The position numbers and the translations under genes are program-made. The notes under the pieces were generated by a model. The model was not told where the DNA came from, made no database searches, and saw only the letters and a program-made list of their open reading frames with translations. Positions 17,369 through 28,636 of a DNA stretch of 64,000 nucleotides are shown here, piece by piece. The number at the start of each line of letters is the position of its first letter. Positions within the stretch are counted from its first letter, which is position 1. Source of the DNA: an uncultured Thiohalocapsa sp. (lineage in GTDB: Bacteria > Pseudomonadota > Gammaproteobacteria > Chromatiales > Chromatiaceae); the NCBI RefSeq assembly GCF_913063425.1, contig NZ_CAJXYK010000015.1:42576-106575 (forward strand), read 5' to 3'.

Positions 17369-18586
17369 ATGACAGCTTCTAGGCAGCGGCATGCCGTGCC
17401 GGCGGTGGTGGTTGGCATGCACCTCGGCGGTCTTGGTGTGACGCGCAGCCTGGCCGCCGCCGGTGTGCCGGTCATCGCGGTCCATGATTCGGCCGAGGCG
17501 CCGGAGATGGCCAGCCGCCGCATCAGCCGGCGGATCGTGCTGCCCATCCGCACACAGGGCCTCATCGACGGCTTGCTCGAGCTCGCCCGGGAGCTGCCGG
17601 AACGCCCCGTCCTGATTGCGACGGTGCGTCTGCCGCTGCTGCTCATCTCGGAATATCGCGCGCGCCTGGAAGAAGCGTATCGGTTCGTGCTGCCACCGCA
17701 CGCCGTGGTGCAGGATGGGGAGAACAAGGAGCGGCTCTTGCCGATGGCCGAGCGTGCCGGCCTGCAACTGCCGCGCACGCTGGTGCTGAAGGACGAGACC
17801 GCCCTGGCATCCGCCGCCGGCTTTCGCTACCCGGTGATCCTCAAGCCCGCCGACAACGATCCGGCCTACATGCGCCGCTTCAAGAAGGCCTATATCCTGG
17901 AGGCGCCGGAGGTGCTGACGACCCTGGTGCGGTCCATCTGGCCCTACTACCAGGACCTGGTGCTCCAGGAATGGATCCCCGGCGGCGACGACCACCTCTA
18001 TTTCTGCCTCCAGTATCGGAGCGCAGCGGGCGAGGTGCGCGGCTCGTTCGTCGGTCGCAAGCTGTACTCCTGGCCCCCCGGCAAAGGGGCGACGGCGGCC
18101 TGTACCGCAGATCACCAGTACACCGGCGAGGTGCGTGCGGTCACCGATGCCCTGCTCGGCGGCATCGGGGCCAACGGCTTCGGGAGCATCGAGCTCAAGC
18201 GTCATCGCCACACCGGTGAGCTCTTCCTGATCGAGCCCACCGTCGGCCGCACCGACCAGCAGGAGGAGGTTGCCATGCTGAACGGCATCAATCTCCCCTA
18301 CATCGGCTATTGCGATCAGCTGGGTCTGCCGTTGCCGGACATGCGGCCCGCGGAACGCCCGCAGACCTGGGTCAACCCCATCGCCACCCGCTGGGCGCGC
18401 CAGCAACTGCGCGCGCAGGGCGAGCCCCGGCCGGGGCTCCGCGTCGGCGGCGGTGCGGTGCACGATGCCTACTTCCGCCTGACCGATCCGGCGCCTGGGG
18501 TTCTCGGCAGGCTTGCGCTGATGCCGCGCATCGGCAGGCCGCTGCGCCGCTCCTACGCCTTCATGCGTCGGCTGGCCGTGCGCTGA
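17369..18586 (+). CDS. ATP-grasp family protein, copy 1 of a tandem pair
   Basis: 405 residues from the ATG at 17369, chosen because copy 2 has the same length and N-terminus. The N-terminal VPAVVVGMHLGGLGVTRSLAAAG is a Rossmann-like pre-ATP-grasp segment. The ATP-grasp core follows: RYPVILKPADND, LVLQEWIPGGDD, WPPGKGATAACT, GFGSIELKRH and LFLIEPTVGRT with the metal-binding Glu pattern. This is the carbamoyl-phosphate-synthase-like/carboxylate-amine ligase branch, which activates a carboxyl group as an acyl phosphate. Substrate unknown; such genes often sit in envelope glycan clusters. The N-terminus could instead be at 17297. Confidence 0.8.
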   Translation: MTASRQRHAVPAVVVGMHLGGLGVTRSLAAAGVPVIAVHDSAEAPEMASRRISRRIVLPIRTQGLIDGLLELARELPERPVLIATVRLPLLLISEYRARLEEAYRFVLPPHAVVQDGENKERLLPMAERAGLQLPRTLVLKDETALASAAGFRYPVILKPADNDPAYMRRFKKAYILEAPEVLTTLVRSIWPYYQDLVLQEWIPGGDDHLYFCLQYRSAAGEVRGSFVGRKLYSWPPGKGATAACTADHQYTGEVRAVTDALLGGIGANGFGSIELKRHRHTGELFLIEPTVGRTDQQEEVAMLNGINLPYIGYCDQLGLPLPDMRPAERPQTWVNPIATRWARQQLRAQGEPRPGLRVGGGAVHDAYFRLTDPAPGVLGRLALMPRIGRPLRRSYAFMRRLAVR

Positions 18587-18875
18587 GGTCCCTTCCCTGG
18601 GTCCGTCCAAGCCGCCCCCTGGCCGGTGTGCATGGCTCGGCAGGGCGAGGCGGTCCACACGCGTGTTGCCCGCCCGAGCTGGGCGCAAGCGCCTGCTCCG
18701 GCACTGGGCCGCGACGCAATGGCTGCAAGCGTTGTGCGCCGCGGTGCGTTGCGGGTGCGCGCACCCGCCTGGCGTTTGCTTGGCCAGGCGATGAGGGTTT
18801 TCATGGTGGCGGAGATGGGGGAGAATCCCAGCCCCCTGCGCCGCGTCGGCGCTCTCAGCAGCGCTGCTCGCGTGG

Positions 18876-20093
18876 ATGGCCAGATCGCCGCAAATGCATC
18901 GGGTGCCGGCGGTGGTGGTCGGCATGCACCTCGGCGGTCTCGCGGCGGTCCGTGGGCTCGCCGCCGCCGGCGTGCCCGTCATCGCCGTGCACGACGACCC
19001 GCACGCGGCGGAAATGGCCACCCGGCACGCCCGGCGGAAGGTCATCCTGCCCATCCGCTCCGAACGGCTCATCGACGGGCTGCTGCACCTCGCCCGGGAG
19101 CTGCCCGAGCGTCCGGTGCTGATGGCGACGCTGCGGCTGCCCTCGCTGCTGATCTCGGCGCACCGGGCACGGCTGGAGAGCGCGTTTCGTTTCGTGCTGC
19201 CGGACCATGCAATCGTGCGGGACGCGGAGAACAAGGCGCACCTCGGCGGCCTGATCGCCGGCAGTGAGCTCCGCCTGCCCCGCACGCTGGTCCTGCACGG
19301 GGAGGCTGCCCTGGCCGAGGCTTGCGGGCTGCGCTTCCCGGTCATCCTGAAGCCGGTGGACAACGACCTCGGCTACATGCAGCGCTTCGAGAAGGCCTAC
19401 ATTCTGGACGATGCCGAGGCGCTCCAGGTGCGGGTTCGCGCCATCTGGCCCCATCACCGCGAGCTGGTCGCCCAGGAATGGATTCCGGGCGGCGATGATG
19501 CGCTGTATTTCTGTCTCCAGTACCGCAGCCCCGCGCACGGTCGCTTAGCCTCCTTCGTCGGCCGCAATCTGTACTCCTGGCCGCCGGGCAAGGGCGCCAC
19601 CGCCGCCTGCACGGCGGCGGGCGAGCACCGCGCCGAGGTGGAGGCACTCGCCGATGCCTTCTTCGGGCGCCTGGACCTAACGGGATTCTGCGGCATCGAG
19701 CTGAAGCGCGACCCGCGCACCGGGTCCTTTTACGTCATCGAGCCCAGCATCGGACGCACCGAGCAGCTGGAAGAGGTTGCCATCCTCAACGGCGTCAACC
19801 GGCCCCATTGCGCCTATTGCGACCAGGTGGGCCTGCCGCTGCCGCGGGAGCGGACGTCGCCGCAGGCGCACACCTGGCTCAATTCCATCACCACCCGCCG
19901 TGCCCGGCACCATCTGCGCGCCCGCGGCCTGCCGCTGCCGCCGCTGCGTCCCGGCCGTGGGCGTGCCTACGACGCCTATCTGCGCCTCACCGACCCGATG
20001 CCGGCTCTGCTGAGCCGCCTGGCGCTGCATCCGCGCGTCGCCCACCCCCTGCGGCGGCGCTACGCCCAGGTGCGCCGACTCTTCGCGCGCTGA
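18876..20093 (+). CDS. ATP-grasp family protein, copy 2 of a tandem pair
   Basis: 405 residues from the ATG at 18876 (an ATG six codons later is an alternative). It is colinear with the product of 17369-18586: VPAVVVGMHLGGL, HLARELPERPVL, FPVILKPVDND, VAQEWIPGGDD, WPPGKGATAACT, GFCGIELKRD and YVIEPSIGRT recur at the same positions. The substrate-side segments differ more than the ATP-binding ones, which suggests that the copies handle related but different substrates. A 289-bp spacer separates the copies, so they may be transcribed independently. Confidence 0.8.
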   Translation: MARSPQMHRVPAVVVGMHLGGLAAVRGLAAAGVPVIAVHDDPHAAEMATRHARRKVILPIRSERLIDGLLHLARELPERPVLMATLRLPSLLISAHRARLESAFRFVLPDHAIVRDAENKAHLGGLIAGSELRLPRTLVLHGEAALAEACGLRFPVILKPVDNDLGYMQRFEKAYILDDAEALQVRVRAIWPHHRELVAQEWIPGGDDALYFCLQYRSPAHGRLASFVGRNLYSWPPGKGATAACTAAGEHRAEVEALADAFFGRLDLTGFCGIELKRDPRTGSFYVIEPSIGRTEQLEEVAILNGVNRPHCAYCDQVGLPLPRERTSPQAHTWLNSITTRRARHHLRARGLPLPPLRPGRGRAYDAYLRLTDPMPALLSRLALHPRVAHPLRRRYAQVRRLFAR

Positions 20094-20173
20094 CCTGCCG
20101 GCGCGGCTCCGGCCCGCGCCGCGCCGGTGCCCCGCGCGCAGCAGGCAGTGCATTGGGGCCACGCGACGACCCG

Positions 20174-20536
20174 TGTCGGACCCAAAACCCCGTGATACTC
20201 GGCGATCTCAATGCCCCGCAGCCTGACATTGCCGTGCTGAAGCCGCGGGAGGACTTCTACGCGACCGGGCACCCGCACCCGGACGACGTGCTGCTGCTCG
20301 TCGAGGTTGCCGACACCAGCCCCGCCCACGACCGCCACCGCAGGCTCCCCCTCTACGCCCGCTTCGGCGTCCCCGAGGTCTGGCTTATCGACATCGGCGG
20401 CCGGGCAGTGACCATCCATCGTGATCCGCAGCCGGCCCAGGGCAGCTACGCCACCAGCTTCCTGTTGGAGTCGCCCGGGCTGATCCGGCCGGTGATGCTG
20501 CCGGACCTGGAGCTGGACCTCTCCGCCCTGCTCTGA
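20174..20536 (+). pseudogene. Uma2 family C-terminal fragment
   Basis: A frame ending at 20536 encodes about 118 residues that match the C-terminal two thirds of Uma2/DUF820 proteins: TQNPVILGDLNAPQPDIAVL (catalytic Asp), DDVLLLVEVADTS (Glu), LPLYARFGVPEVWLIDI and VTIHRDPQ. The family N-terminus is absent and there is no start codon with a plausible ribosome site; the frame upstream reads into unrelated GC-rich sequence. I take it as a remnant of a gene truncated at its 5' end. It lies 200 bp upstream of the TIR-CHAT gene. Confidence 0.75.
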
Positions 20537-20608
20537 GCAGGATCCCCGCGACCTCCGCCGCGCCGGCCGAGCCGCGACGACTCCCGACCGGGCGCCTGCC
20601 GGGGCTCT

Positions 20609-20632
20609 GATCGCACCGGGGACGGGGCTCCC
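20609..20632 (+). repeat. Left flanking copy of a 24-bp repeat
   Basis: The sequence GATCGCACCGGGGACGGGGC followed by TCCC recurs in direct orientation with three mismatches at 25320-25343. The two copies bracket the TIR-CHAT gene, 107 bp before its start and 10 bp after its stop. It resembles the common GTGGGAGCG...CGGCGCGAT type of intergenic repeat when read on the other strand. Confidence 0.5.
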
Positions 20633-20738
20633 GCGGCGCCGGACGGACCCGATGCGTTAACCTTAGCCGCTGACGGCAAGCAACCGCATCGCCCCAGCGC
20701 GGTCAATCGCGCGGGCAAAGGACACAGGAGCAGCGGAC

Positions 20739-23700
20739 ATGCCCCAACCCCGGGTCTTCATCAGCTATAACAGCAAGGACCGCGCGCTCGCCCTGCCGTT
20801 GGTGGAGGCGCTGAAGGCCCGCGGCATCGAGCCCTGGATCGACCAGGAGCAGCTCCCGCCGGGCAAGACCTGGCTGCCGCTCTTGGAGCAGGGGCTCACG
20901 GACTGCACCGCGGTGGTGGTGCTGCTGGGGCCGAACGGCATCGGCCCGGTGCAGCAGGAAGAGGTCTCGGCGGCCCTGGGCCAGGCCCGCCGCGAGGGCA
21001 AGCCGGTGATCCCCGTGCTGCTGACGGATGCCGCGCCAACGCCGCCGCTGCTCGGCCAATACGGCCACGCGGACCTCGCCGACGGTCCGCAGGGGGCAGA
21101 CTTCGAGCGCCTGCTCGCCGCCCTGACCGCCCGCCCGGCCCCGCCGCCGCCCCCGCCGCCGCGCGAGCACACTCTCGAGGTCCGTGCCGACGGCGAGGCG
21201 CTGACGGCGCGCTGGGACGGCGGCAACGAGTTCCCCCTCGCGCTGCCGCTCACCAAGGCGGACCTGGACGAGCTCGCCTGGTACCTGGAGCGCTACATCG
21301 ACTGGCCGGACGCCGGCGAGCAGGCCCGCGCCGCGGCGCTGGAGTCCCGGCTGCAAGACTGGGGCGTCGCCCTGCGTGACGCCCTCTTCCCCGGCGGCGA
21401 GCAGAACGCGATCTACGCCGGCATCCGCGACTTCCTGGACGCCGACCCGGCGCAGCGCGTGCTGCTGACCCTGGCCGCGGACAGCCCCGCCTTCCTGATC
21501 CGCCCCTGGGAGATGCTCCGCGACGCCCGCGGCCCGCTGGCCCTGCGCGGGTTGACCCTGCGCCGGCGGCTGCGCCGGGACGAGGCGCCGGCGGCCGGCT
21601 TCCAGCCCGGCCTGCCGCTGCGGCTGCTCTTGATCGTGAGCCGCCCGGAGGACACGGGCTTTATCGACCCGCGCACCAGCGTGCGGCCCGTGCTGGACGC
21701 CCTCGGCGCCCTGCGGCAGGGGGCGGACGACGCCGACGCCCGCATCCGGGTCGACTTCTGCGAGCCGCCGACCCTCCCGGAGCTGGAGCGCCGGCTCTCG
21801 CGTGCCCGAACCGCCGGCGAGCCGTATCACATTGTCCACTTCGACGGCCACGGCCAGTATTCCCCCGACACCGGCGTCGGCGCCCTCTGCTTCGAGGACG
21901 ACCGCGGCCGGACCCAGCTGGTGCCCGGCCCGCGCCTGGGCGACCTGCTGAGCCGGCTCCAGGTGCCGCTGGTGCTGCTGGAGGCCTGCCGCGGCGCGCA
22001 GCTGTCGGACCGGCCCGTGTTCGGCGCCGTCGCGCCGGCGCTGCTGCGCGCCGGCGTCGGCAGCGTCATCGCCTTCTCCCAATCGGTGCACGTGGAGGCC
22101 GCCCGGCTGGTGAGCGAGCGCCTCTACCAGCAGCTCATCCAGGGCCGCAGCATCGGCGCCGCGCTGGAGGAGGCCCGCAGCCGGCTCCATGCCCGGCGCG
22201 AGCGCTGGCTCACCACCGCGCCGGACGCCCCGACGGTGAAGCTCCAGGACTGGGTGGTGCCGCAGCTCTACCAGGCCGGCGCGGACCCGGCCCTGGTGCC
22301 CGCGCACCAGGCCGCCCCGGCGGATGCCGACGAGCTGCCCGTTGACGACGTGCGCCTGCCCGGCTTCCCGCCGCCGCCCCGGTACCGCTTCCAGGGCCGC
22401 GCCCGCGAGCTGCTGCGCCTGGAGCGGCTGTTCCAGCGCCACCCCGCCGTGCTGCTGCACGCCGGCGGCGGCATGGGCAAGACCGCGCTCGCCCGCGAGG
22501 CCGCCCACTGGTGGCGGCGCACCGGCCGTTTCCCGCACGCCGTCTTCCACAGCTTCGAGACCGCCGCCGGCGCCGAGGCCGTGGTGCAGGCCATCGGCGA
22601 AGCGCTCGGCGGCGAGGGCTTCGCCAGCCTCGGCCCGGACGCGCAATGGGCCGAGGCGGTGCGGCTTTTCCGCGCCAGCCGGCTGCTGCTGGTCTGGGAC
22701 AACTTCGAGTCCGTGCTGCCCGCCTTCCTGGGGGCGCCGGCTTCCAGCCGGCCCGCGGACGCCGGGTCCGCGTCCGCGCCAGCCCCGGAAGCAGCATCCA
22801 CCGACGGCCCACCGCCCCCACCCCTAGCACCCGCGGAAGCCCCGCGCGGTGAGCCGGCCGATGCAGCCGGCGGGACGCCGGCGCTCCACGACCTGCTCCC
22901 GGACCTCCAGCGCCTCTACCGCGACCTCACCGACACCGACGACCCCAAGCGCCTGCGCGGCCGCCTGCTGGTCACCTGCCGCCCGGCGGAGACCGGCCTG
23001 GACGGCATCGCGGGCTTCGGGCTAGCCGGCCTCGCCCGCCCGGACGCCCTGCACCTGCTGCGCGGCATCGTGGACCGCCGCGAGATCGACCTGGGCCGCC
23101 CCGGCTACGGCCGCGACGCCATCGAGGCCCTGCTGGAGCGACTCGAAGACCACCCGCTCTCCATCGAGCTGATTGCGCCGCACCTGAAGGACCTGACGCC
23201 CACGCGCATCGCCGACGAGCTCGCCCAACGCCTGCACCAGTTCCAGGACCCGGCCCACGCCGAGGGCCGCAACCGCTCCCTGCTCGCGTCGCTGGACTTC
23301 TCCCGCGGCCGGCTCAGCCCCCGCGCCCGCGACGCCCTGCCCTGGCTCGGCTGGTTCCAGGGCGGCATGTTCGAGCGGTTCCTGCTCGACTTCAGCGAGA
23401 TCCCGGCGTCCGACTGGTCCGCCATCCGCGCCGAGCTGGTGGCCACCGCGCTGCTGCGGGTCGAGGACCTGCCGGAATTCAACACCCCGTACCTGAAGCT
23501 GCACCCGACCCTGGCCGACGCGGTGAGCGCCGAGCCCGCGGCCGGCGACGACACGCGCGCCGGCCGCTTCGTGGATGTCTACCTGCAGGTCGGGCGCATG
23601 ATCGACGGCGCCCTCGGCGGCTCCCGGCCCGCCGCCGGCATGGCCCTGACCCGGCTGGAGCTCGCCAACCTGCGCCGGGCACTGGAGCTGGCCTTCGCGG

Positions 23701-25310
23701 CCGGGCGGCACCGGGACGGCTGGGCGCTCGGCGATACGCTGGGCAAGTTCCTGAATCGCGCCGGCCGGCTGCGGGAGCGCGACCGGCTGGTGGAGCGGGT
23801 GCGCTCGGCCATGCCGGCGGACCGGCTCGACCCGGCCGCGTGCGCGGCGATCCGCCAGCACGCCTGGAGCCTGTTCACGCGCGGCCAGGCGCAGCAGGCC
23901 CTGGACGCGGTGCAGGACCTGGAACGGCGGCTCGGGGCCGGCGGGGGCGCCTGTGAGCTGGTCGATGGCGACGCTGCGCGGGAGCTGGCGCTGGCCCGCT
24001 GGTACCGCGGGCGCATCCTGCTCACCGCCGATCGCCCGGACCTGGCCCTGACACCGCTGGAGCAGGCCATTAACGCCCTCCGCACCCTGGGCGACGCCGA
24101 GCGCGCCAACCTGTCCGCGGCCCTCGGCGACCTCGCCAATGCCCTCAGCGCCCTTGGCCGCACCGAGCCGGCGCTGGCCGCCGCCGATGAGGGCCTCACC
24201 ATCAACCGCGCGCTGGGCCATGACCGCGCGCTCGCCGCCGGCCTGGGCCGGACCGCCGCGATCCTGAGGGCCGCCGGCCGCCACGCCGAGGCCGAGGCCC
24301 GCTATGGCGAGGCCCTGGCCGCCGCCGAGCGCGTCGGCGACCTGGAGCTGCAGGGCACTACGCTGGCGCACTTGGGCGTCCTGCAACAGGACACCGGCCG
24401 CACCGCCGCGTCGGTGGACACCCTGAGGCGGGCGCTGCGGCTGTTCCAGCAGGCCGGCAACGGCGTCGGGGAGATGCAGACCTGCGACCTGCTGGGCACG
24501 GCCGAGCAAATGCTCGGCCGCCTCGACCCGGCCGAGGCCTGGTACCGCAAGGCCCTTGGCCTCGCCGAGCAGCTCGGCGTGCAGGCACAGGTCGGCGGGA
24601 CGCGGCAGAACCTCGGCATCCTGTTCCAGCACCGCGCCGAGGGGCTGCCAGGCGACGACCCGGCGGCGGCGCCCGAGCGCGCGCGCTGGCTCGCCGCCGC
24701 GGTGGCCGAGATCGAGGCGAGCCTGGCCATCAACCAGCAACGGAACGACCGGCTCGGCGCGGCCAGCTCCCACACCCAGCTCTCGCAGCTGCATCGGCTG
24801 CGCGGCGACCTGGACCGGGCCGAGGCCGAGGCGCGCCACGCGCTGGCCATCCGCGAGCCGCTGAGCCATCCGGAGACCTGGAAGGTCTACGCCAGCCTCG
24901 CCGACATCGCCCGCGCCTGCGGCGACGCCGCCACGGCCGCGGACTGGCAGGCGAAGGCCGATACGCAGCGGGAGGCGCAGGAACGCCGCGCACGCGGCGA
25001 CGACACCGGCGACCCTGCCGGTGGCGGGCCCGATGCGGACCCCGGCGCGGGCGCCGGCACGGCGCCGGACCAGCAGCTCATGGACGCCCTGCTCGCGCTC
25101 GCCCGCGCCGTCCACCAGGCCCGCACCGCGGGCGAGCCGCTGCCGCCGGACGCCGCCGAGGCCCTGGCCCAGCTCGCCGGCCTGCCGGCGCCGCTGGGCG
25201 GCCTCGGCGCCTTCTTCCAGGCCATCGCCGACGGCCGGACCCCGGCACCGCCCGCCCTGCCCGAGCCGCTGGACCAGCTCGCCGACGCCCTGCTCGAGGC
25301 GCTGCGCTGA
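20739..25310 (+). CDS. TIR-CHAT-STAND ATPase-TPR protein, predicted defence/cell-death effector
   Basis: 1523 residues from the ATG at 20739. Domains in order: TIR (about 3-130; RVFISYNSKDRALALPLVEA, candidate NADase Glu50 in WLPLLEQGL); Pro-rich linker (134-142); CHAT caspase-like protease (about 150-520) with the catalytic pair His371 (HFDGHGQ) and Cys417 (LLEACRGA); STAND/NB-ARC-like NTPase (about 545-960) with Walker A GGGMGKTAL (Lys581), Walker B LLLVWDNFE (Asp654) and a DHPLSIEL motif; TPR-rich C-terminus (about 1080-1440); Pro/Asp linker and a short tail. STAND proteins hold effector domains in check until a sensor (here probably the TPRs) detects a trigger. Both a TIR NADase and a CHAT protease in one chain is unusual. 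A Pro/Ala stretch after Walker B comes from an inserted palindromic element (22731-22887). Target and trigger unknown. Confidence 0.85.
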   Translation: MPQPRVFISYNSKDRALALPLVEALKARGIEPWIDQEQLPPGKTWLPLLEQGLTDCTAVVVLLGPNGIGPVQQEEVSAALGQARREGKPVIPVLLTDAAPTPPLLGQYGHADLADGPQGADFERLLAALTARPAPPPPPPPREHTLEVRADGEALTARWDGGNEFPLALPLTKADLDELAWYLERYIDWPDAGEQARAAALESRLQDWGVALRDALFPGGEQNAIYAGIRDFLDADPAQRVLLTLAADSPAFLIRPWEMLRDARGPLALRGLTLRRRLRRDEAPAAGFQPGLPLRLLLIVSRPEDTGFIDPRTSVRPVLDALGALRQGADDADARIRVDFCEPPTLPELERRLSRARTAGEPYHIVHFDGHGQYSPDTGVGALCFEDDRGRTQLVPGPRLGDLLSRLQVPLVLLEACRGAQLSDRPVFGAVAPALLRAGVGSVIAFSQSVHVEAARLVSERLYQQLIQGRSIGAALEEARSRLHARRERWLTTAPDAPTVKLQDWVVPQLYQAGADPALVPAHQAAPADADELPVDDVRLPGFPPPPRYRFQGRARELLRLERLFQRHPAVLLHAGGGMGKTALAREAAHWWRRTGRFPHAVFHSFETAAGAEAVVQAIGEALGGEGFASLGPDAQWAEAVRLFRASRLLLVWDNFESVLPAFLGAPASSRPADAGSASAPAPEAASTDGPPPPPLAPAEAPRGEPADAAGGTPALHDLLPDLQRLYRDLTDTDDPKRLRGRLLVTCRPAETGLDGIAGFGLAGLARPDALHLLRGIVDRREIDLGRPGYGRDAIEALLERLEDHPLSIELIAPHLKDLTPTRIADELAQRLHQFQDPAHAEGRNRSLLASLDFSRGRLSPRARDALPWLGWFQGGMFERFLLDFSEIPASDWSAIRAELVATALLRVEDLPEFNTPYLKLHPTLADAVSAEPAAGDDTRAGRFVDVYLQVGRMIDGALGGSRPAAGMALTRLELANLRRALELAFAAGRHRDGWALGDTLGKFLNRAGRLRERDRLVERVRSAMPADRLDPAACAAIRQHAWSLFTRGQAQQALDAVQDLERRLGAGGGACELVDGDAARELALARWYRGRILLTADRPDLALTPLEQAINALRTLGDAERANLSAALGDLANALSALGRTEPALAAADEGLTINRALGHDRALAAGLGRTAAILRAAGRHAEAEARYGEALAAAERVGDLELQGTTLAHLGVLQQDTGRTAASVDTLRRALRLFQQAGNGVGEMQTCDLLGTAEQMLGRLDPAEAWYRKALGLAEQLGVQAQVGGTRQNLGILFQHRAEGLPGDDPAAAPERARWLAAAVAEIEASLAINQQRNDRLGAASSHTQLSQLHRLRGDLDRAEAEARHALAIREPLSHPETWKVYASLADIARACGDAATAADWQAKADTQREAQERRARGDDTGDPAGGGPDADPGAGAGTAPDQQLMDALLALARAVHQARTAGEPLPPDAAEALAQLAGLPAPLGGLGAFFQAIADGRTPAPPALPEPLDQLADALLEALR
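22731..22887. repeat. In-frame palindromic insertion element inside the TIR-CHAT gene
   Basis: 157 bp bounded by 22-bp imperfect terminal inverted repeats: left GGGGCGCCGGCTTCCAGCCG plus GC (22731-22752), right GCCGGCGGGACGCCGGCGCT plus CC (22866-22887). The left end's reverse complement matches the right end at 19 of 22 positions. It translates without stop as a low-complexity Ala/Pro/Ser stretch (GAPASSRPADAG...AAGGTPAL) placed between Walker B and the next NTPase strand. The flanking protein reads smoothly if it is removed. I infer a non-autonomous repeat that inserted in frame. Confidence 0.65.
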
Positions 25311-25319
25311 GCCCGTGCC

Positions 25320-25343
25320 CATCGCGCCGGGGACGGCGCTCCC
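25320..25343 (+). repeat. Right flanking copy of the 24-bp repeat
   Basis: CATCGCGCCGGGGACGGCGC followed by TCCC, three mismatches from the copy at 20609-20632 and in the same orientation. It begins 10 bp after the TIR-CHAT stop codon. Confidence 0.5.
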
Positions 25344-25354
25344 ACAACCGCCGG

Positions 25355-25510
25355 CTACAGCGTGAAGCCGGCCCTGAAGGGATTCTCCAGCAGCAGAGGC
25401 CCTACGCGCCGGCCGTCCTGCATGTCTGCTGTCAGGAGGCGCGTGACGCCCGCGCCGCGGGCGGTCTGCACCAGCATCGCATCCCAGAATGCAAACCCAT
25501 CGCCTGTTCG
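25355..25510 (-). pseudogene. PIN-domain (VapC-like) C-terminal fragment
   Basis: On the minus strand about 51 codons ending at 25355 read GDGFAFWDAMLVQTARGAGV, TRLLTADMQDGRRVGPLLLE and NPFRAGFTL, the typical C-terminus of PIN-domain toxins: FWDA with the conserved Asp, then LLTADMQDG with a further acidic pair, then NPF. The N-terminal half with the first catalytic Asp is missing and upstream sequence does not continue the fold, so this is a remnant. No antitoxin gene is beside it. With the Uma2 fragment, it shows that both flanks of the TIR-CHAT gene carry broken accessory genes. Confidence 0.7.
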
Positions 25511-25691
25511 TGGCGCAGGCCGGCATCGGTATCGCGCGCAGAACGCCTGCCGACCCCATGAGCGTGCTATCATTACGGACTTTTTTCAGGCCCGGCTCGG
25601 CGCCCTGAGGCGCGTCCGCCGGGCGTCTTGCGGCGCCGCCGCCCTGCTGTTCCCGCCCGTGCGCCGACGGACCCGCTGACGCCACCCGCCC

Positions 25692-28337
<2,646 letters not shown>

Positions 28338-28636
28338 TCCCGCCTCGCAAGGCAGGGTCTCGCGCAACGGCGCAACGGGCCACCGGCGCAACGGGGGCTG
28401 CAAGACCGAGGTGTGAGCGCTCGCTCCACTGCGACCATGTCGGTTTGTCTCGCTCCCGGGCCCGAGCGCGGGCGTGTCCCGGCACTGCTCCAGCGGTGCG
28501 TGGCCCGTCGCGTTTTGCGGCGCCGGCACGCGACGCTTGAGCGTCGCTGCCTGCTCCTCGGTCGGAGCATGAGCGCCAGCCGTTCAGCGCCCGCATCGCC
28601 ACCCCGAATTCAAACCGCCAACCACGGAGCCAACCC
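28338..28636. other. gyrA-serC intergenic region with a hairpin and a shared repeat
   Basis: 299 bp. It holds a perfect inverted repeat GCGACGCT-TG-AGCGTCGC (28530-28547) with no T-run after it, and near 28363-28383 the sequence CGCAACGGCGCAACGGGCCA, which recurs with one mismatch after tyrA at about 34858-34878. No gene seen. Confidence 0.45.

Noticed and set aside
20094..20173. 5' half of the Uma2 fragment
   Set aside because: The frame is open but reads as Pro/Arg/Ala-rich noise with no Uma2 N-terminal motifs, so the gene is treated as truncated.
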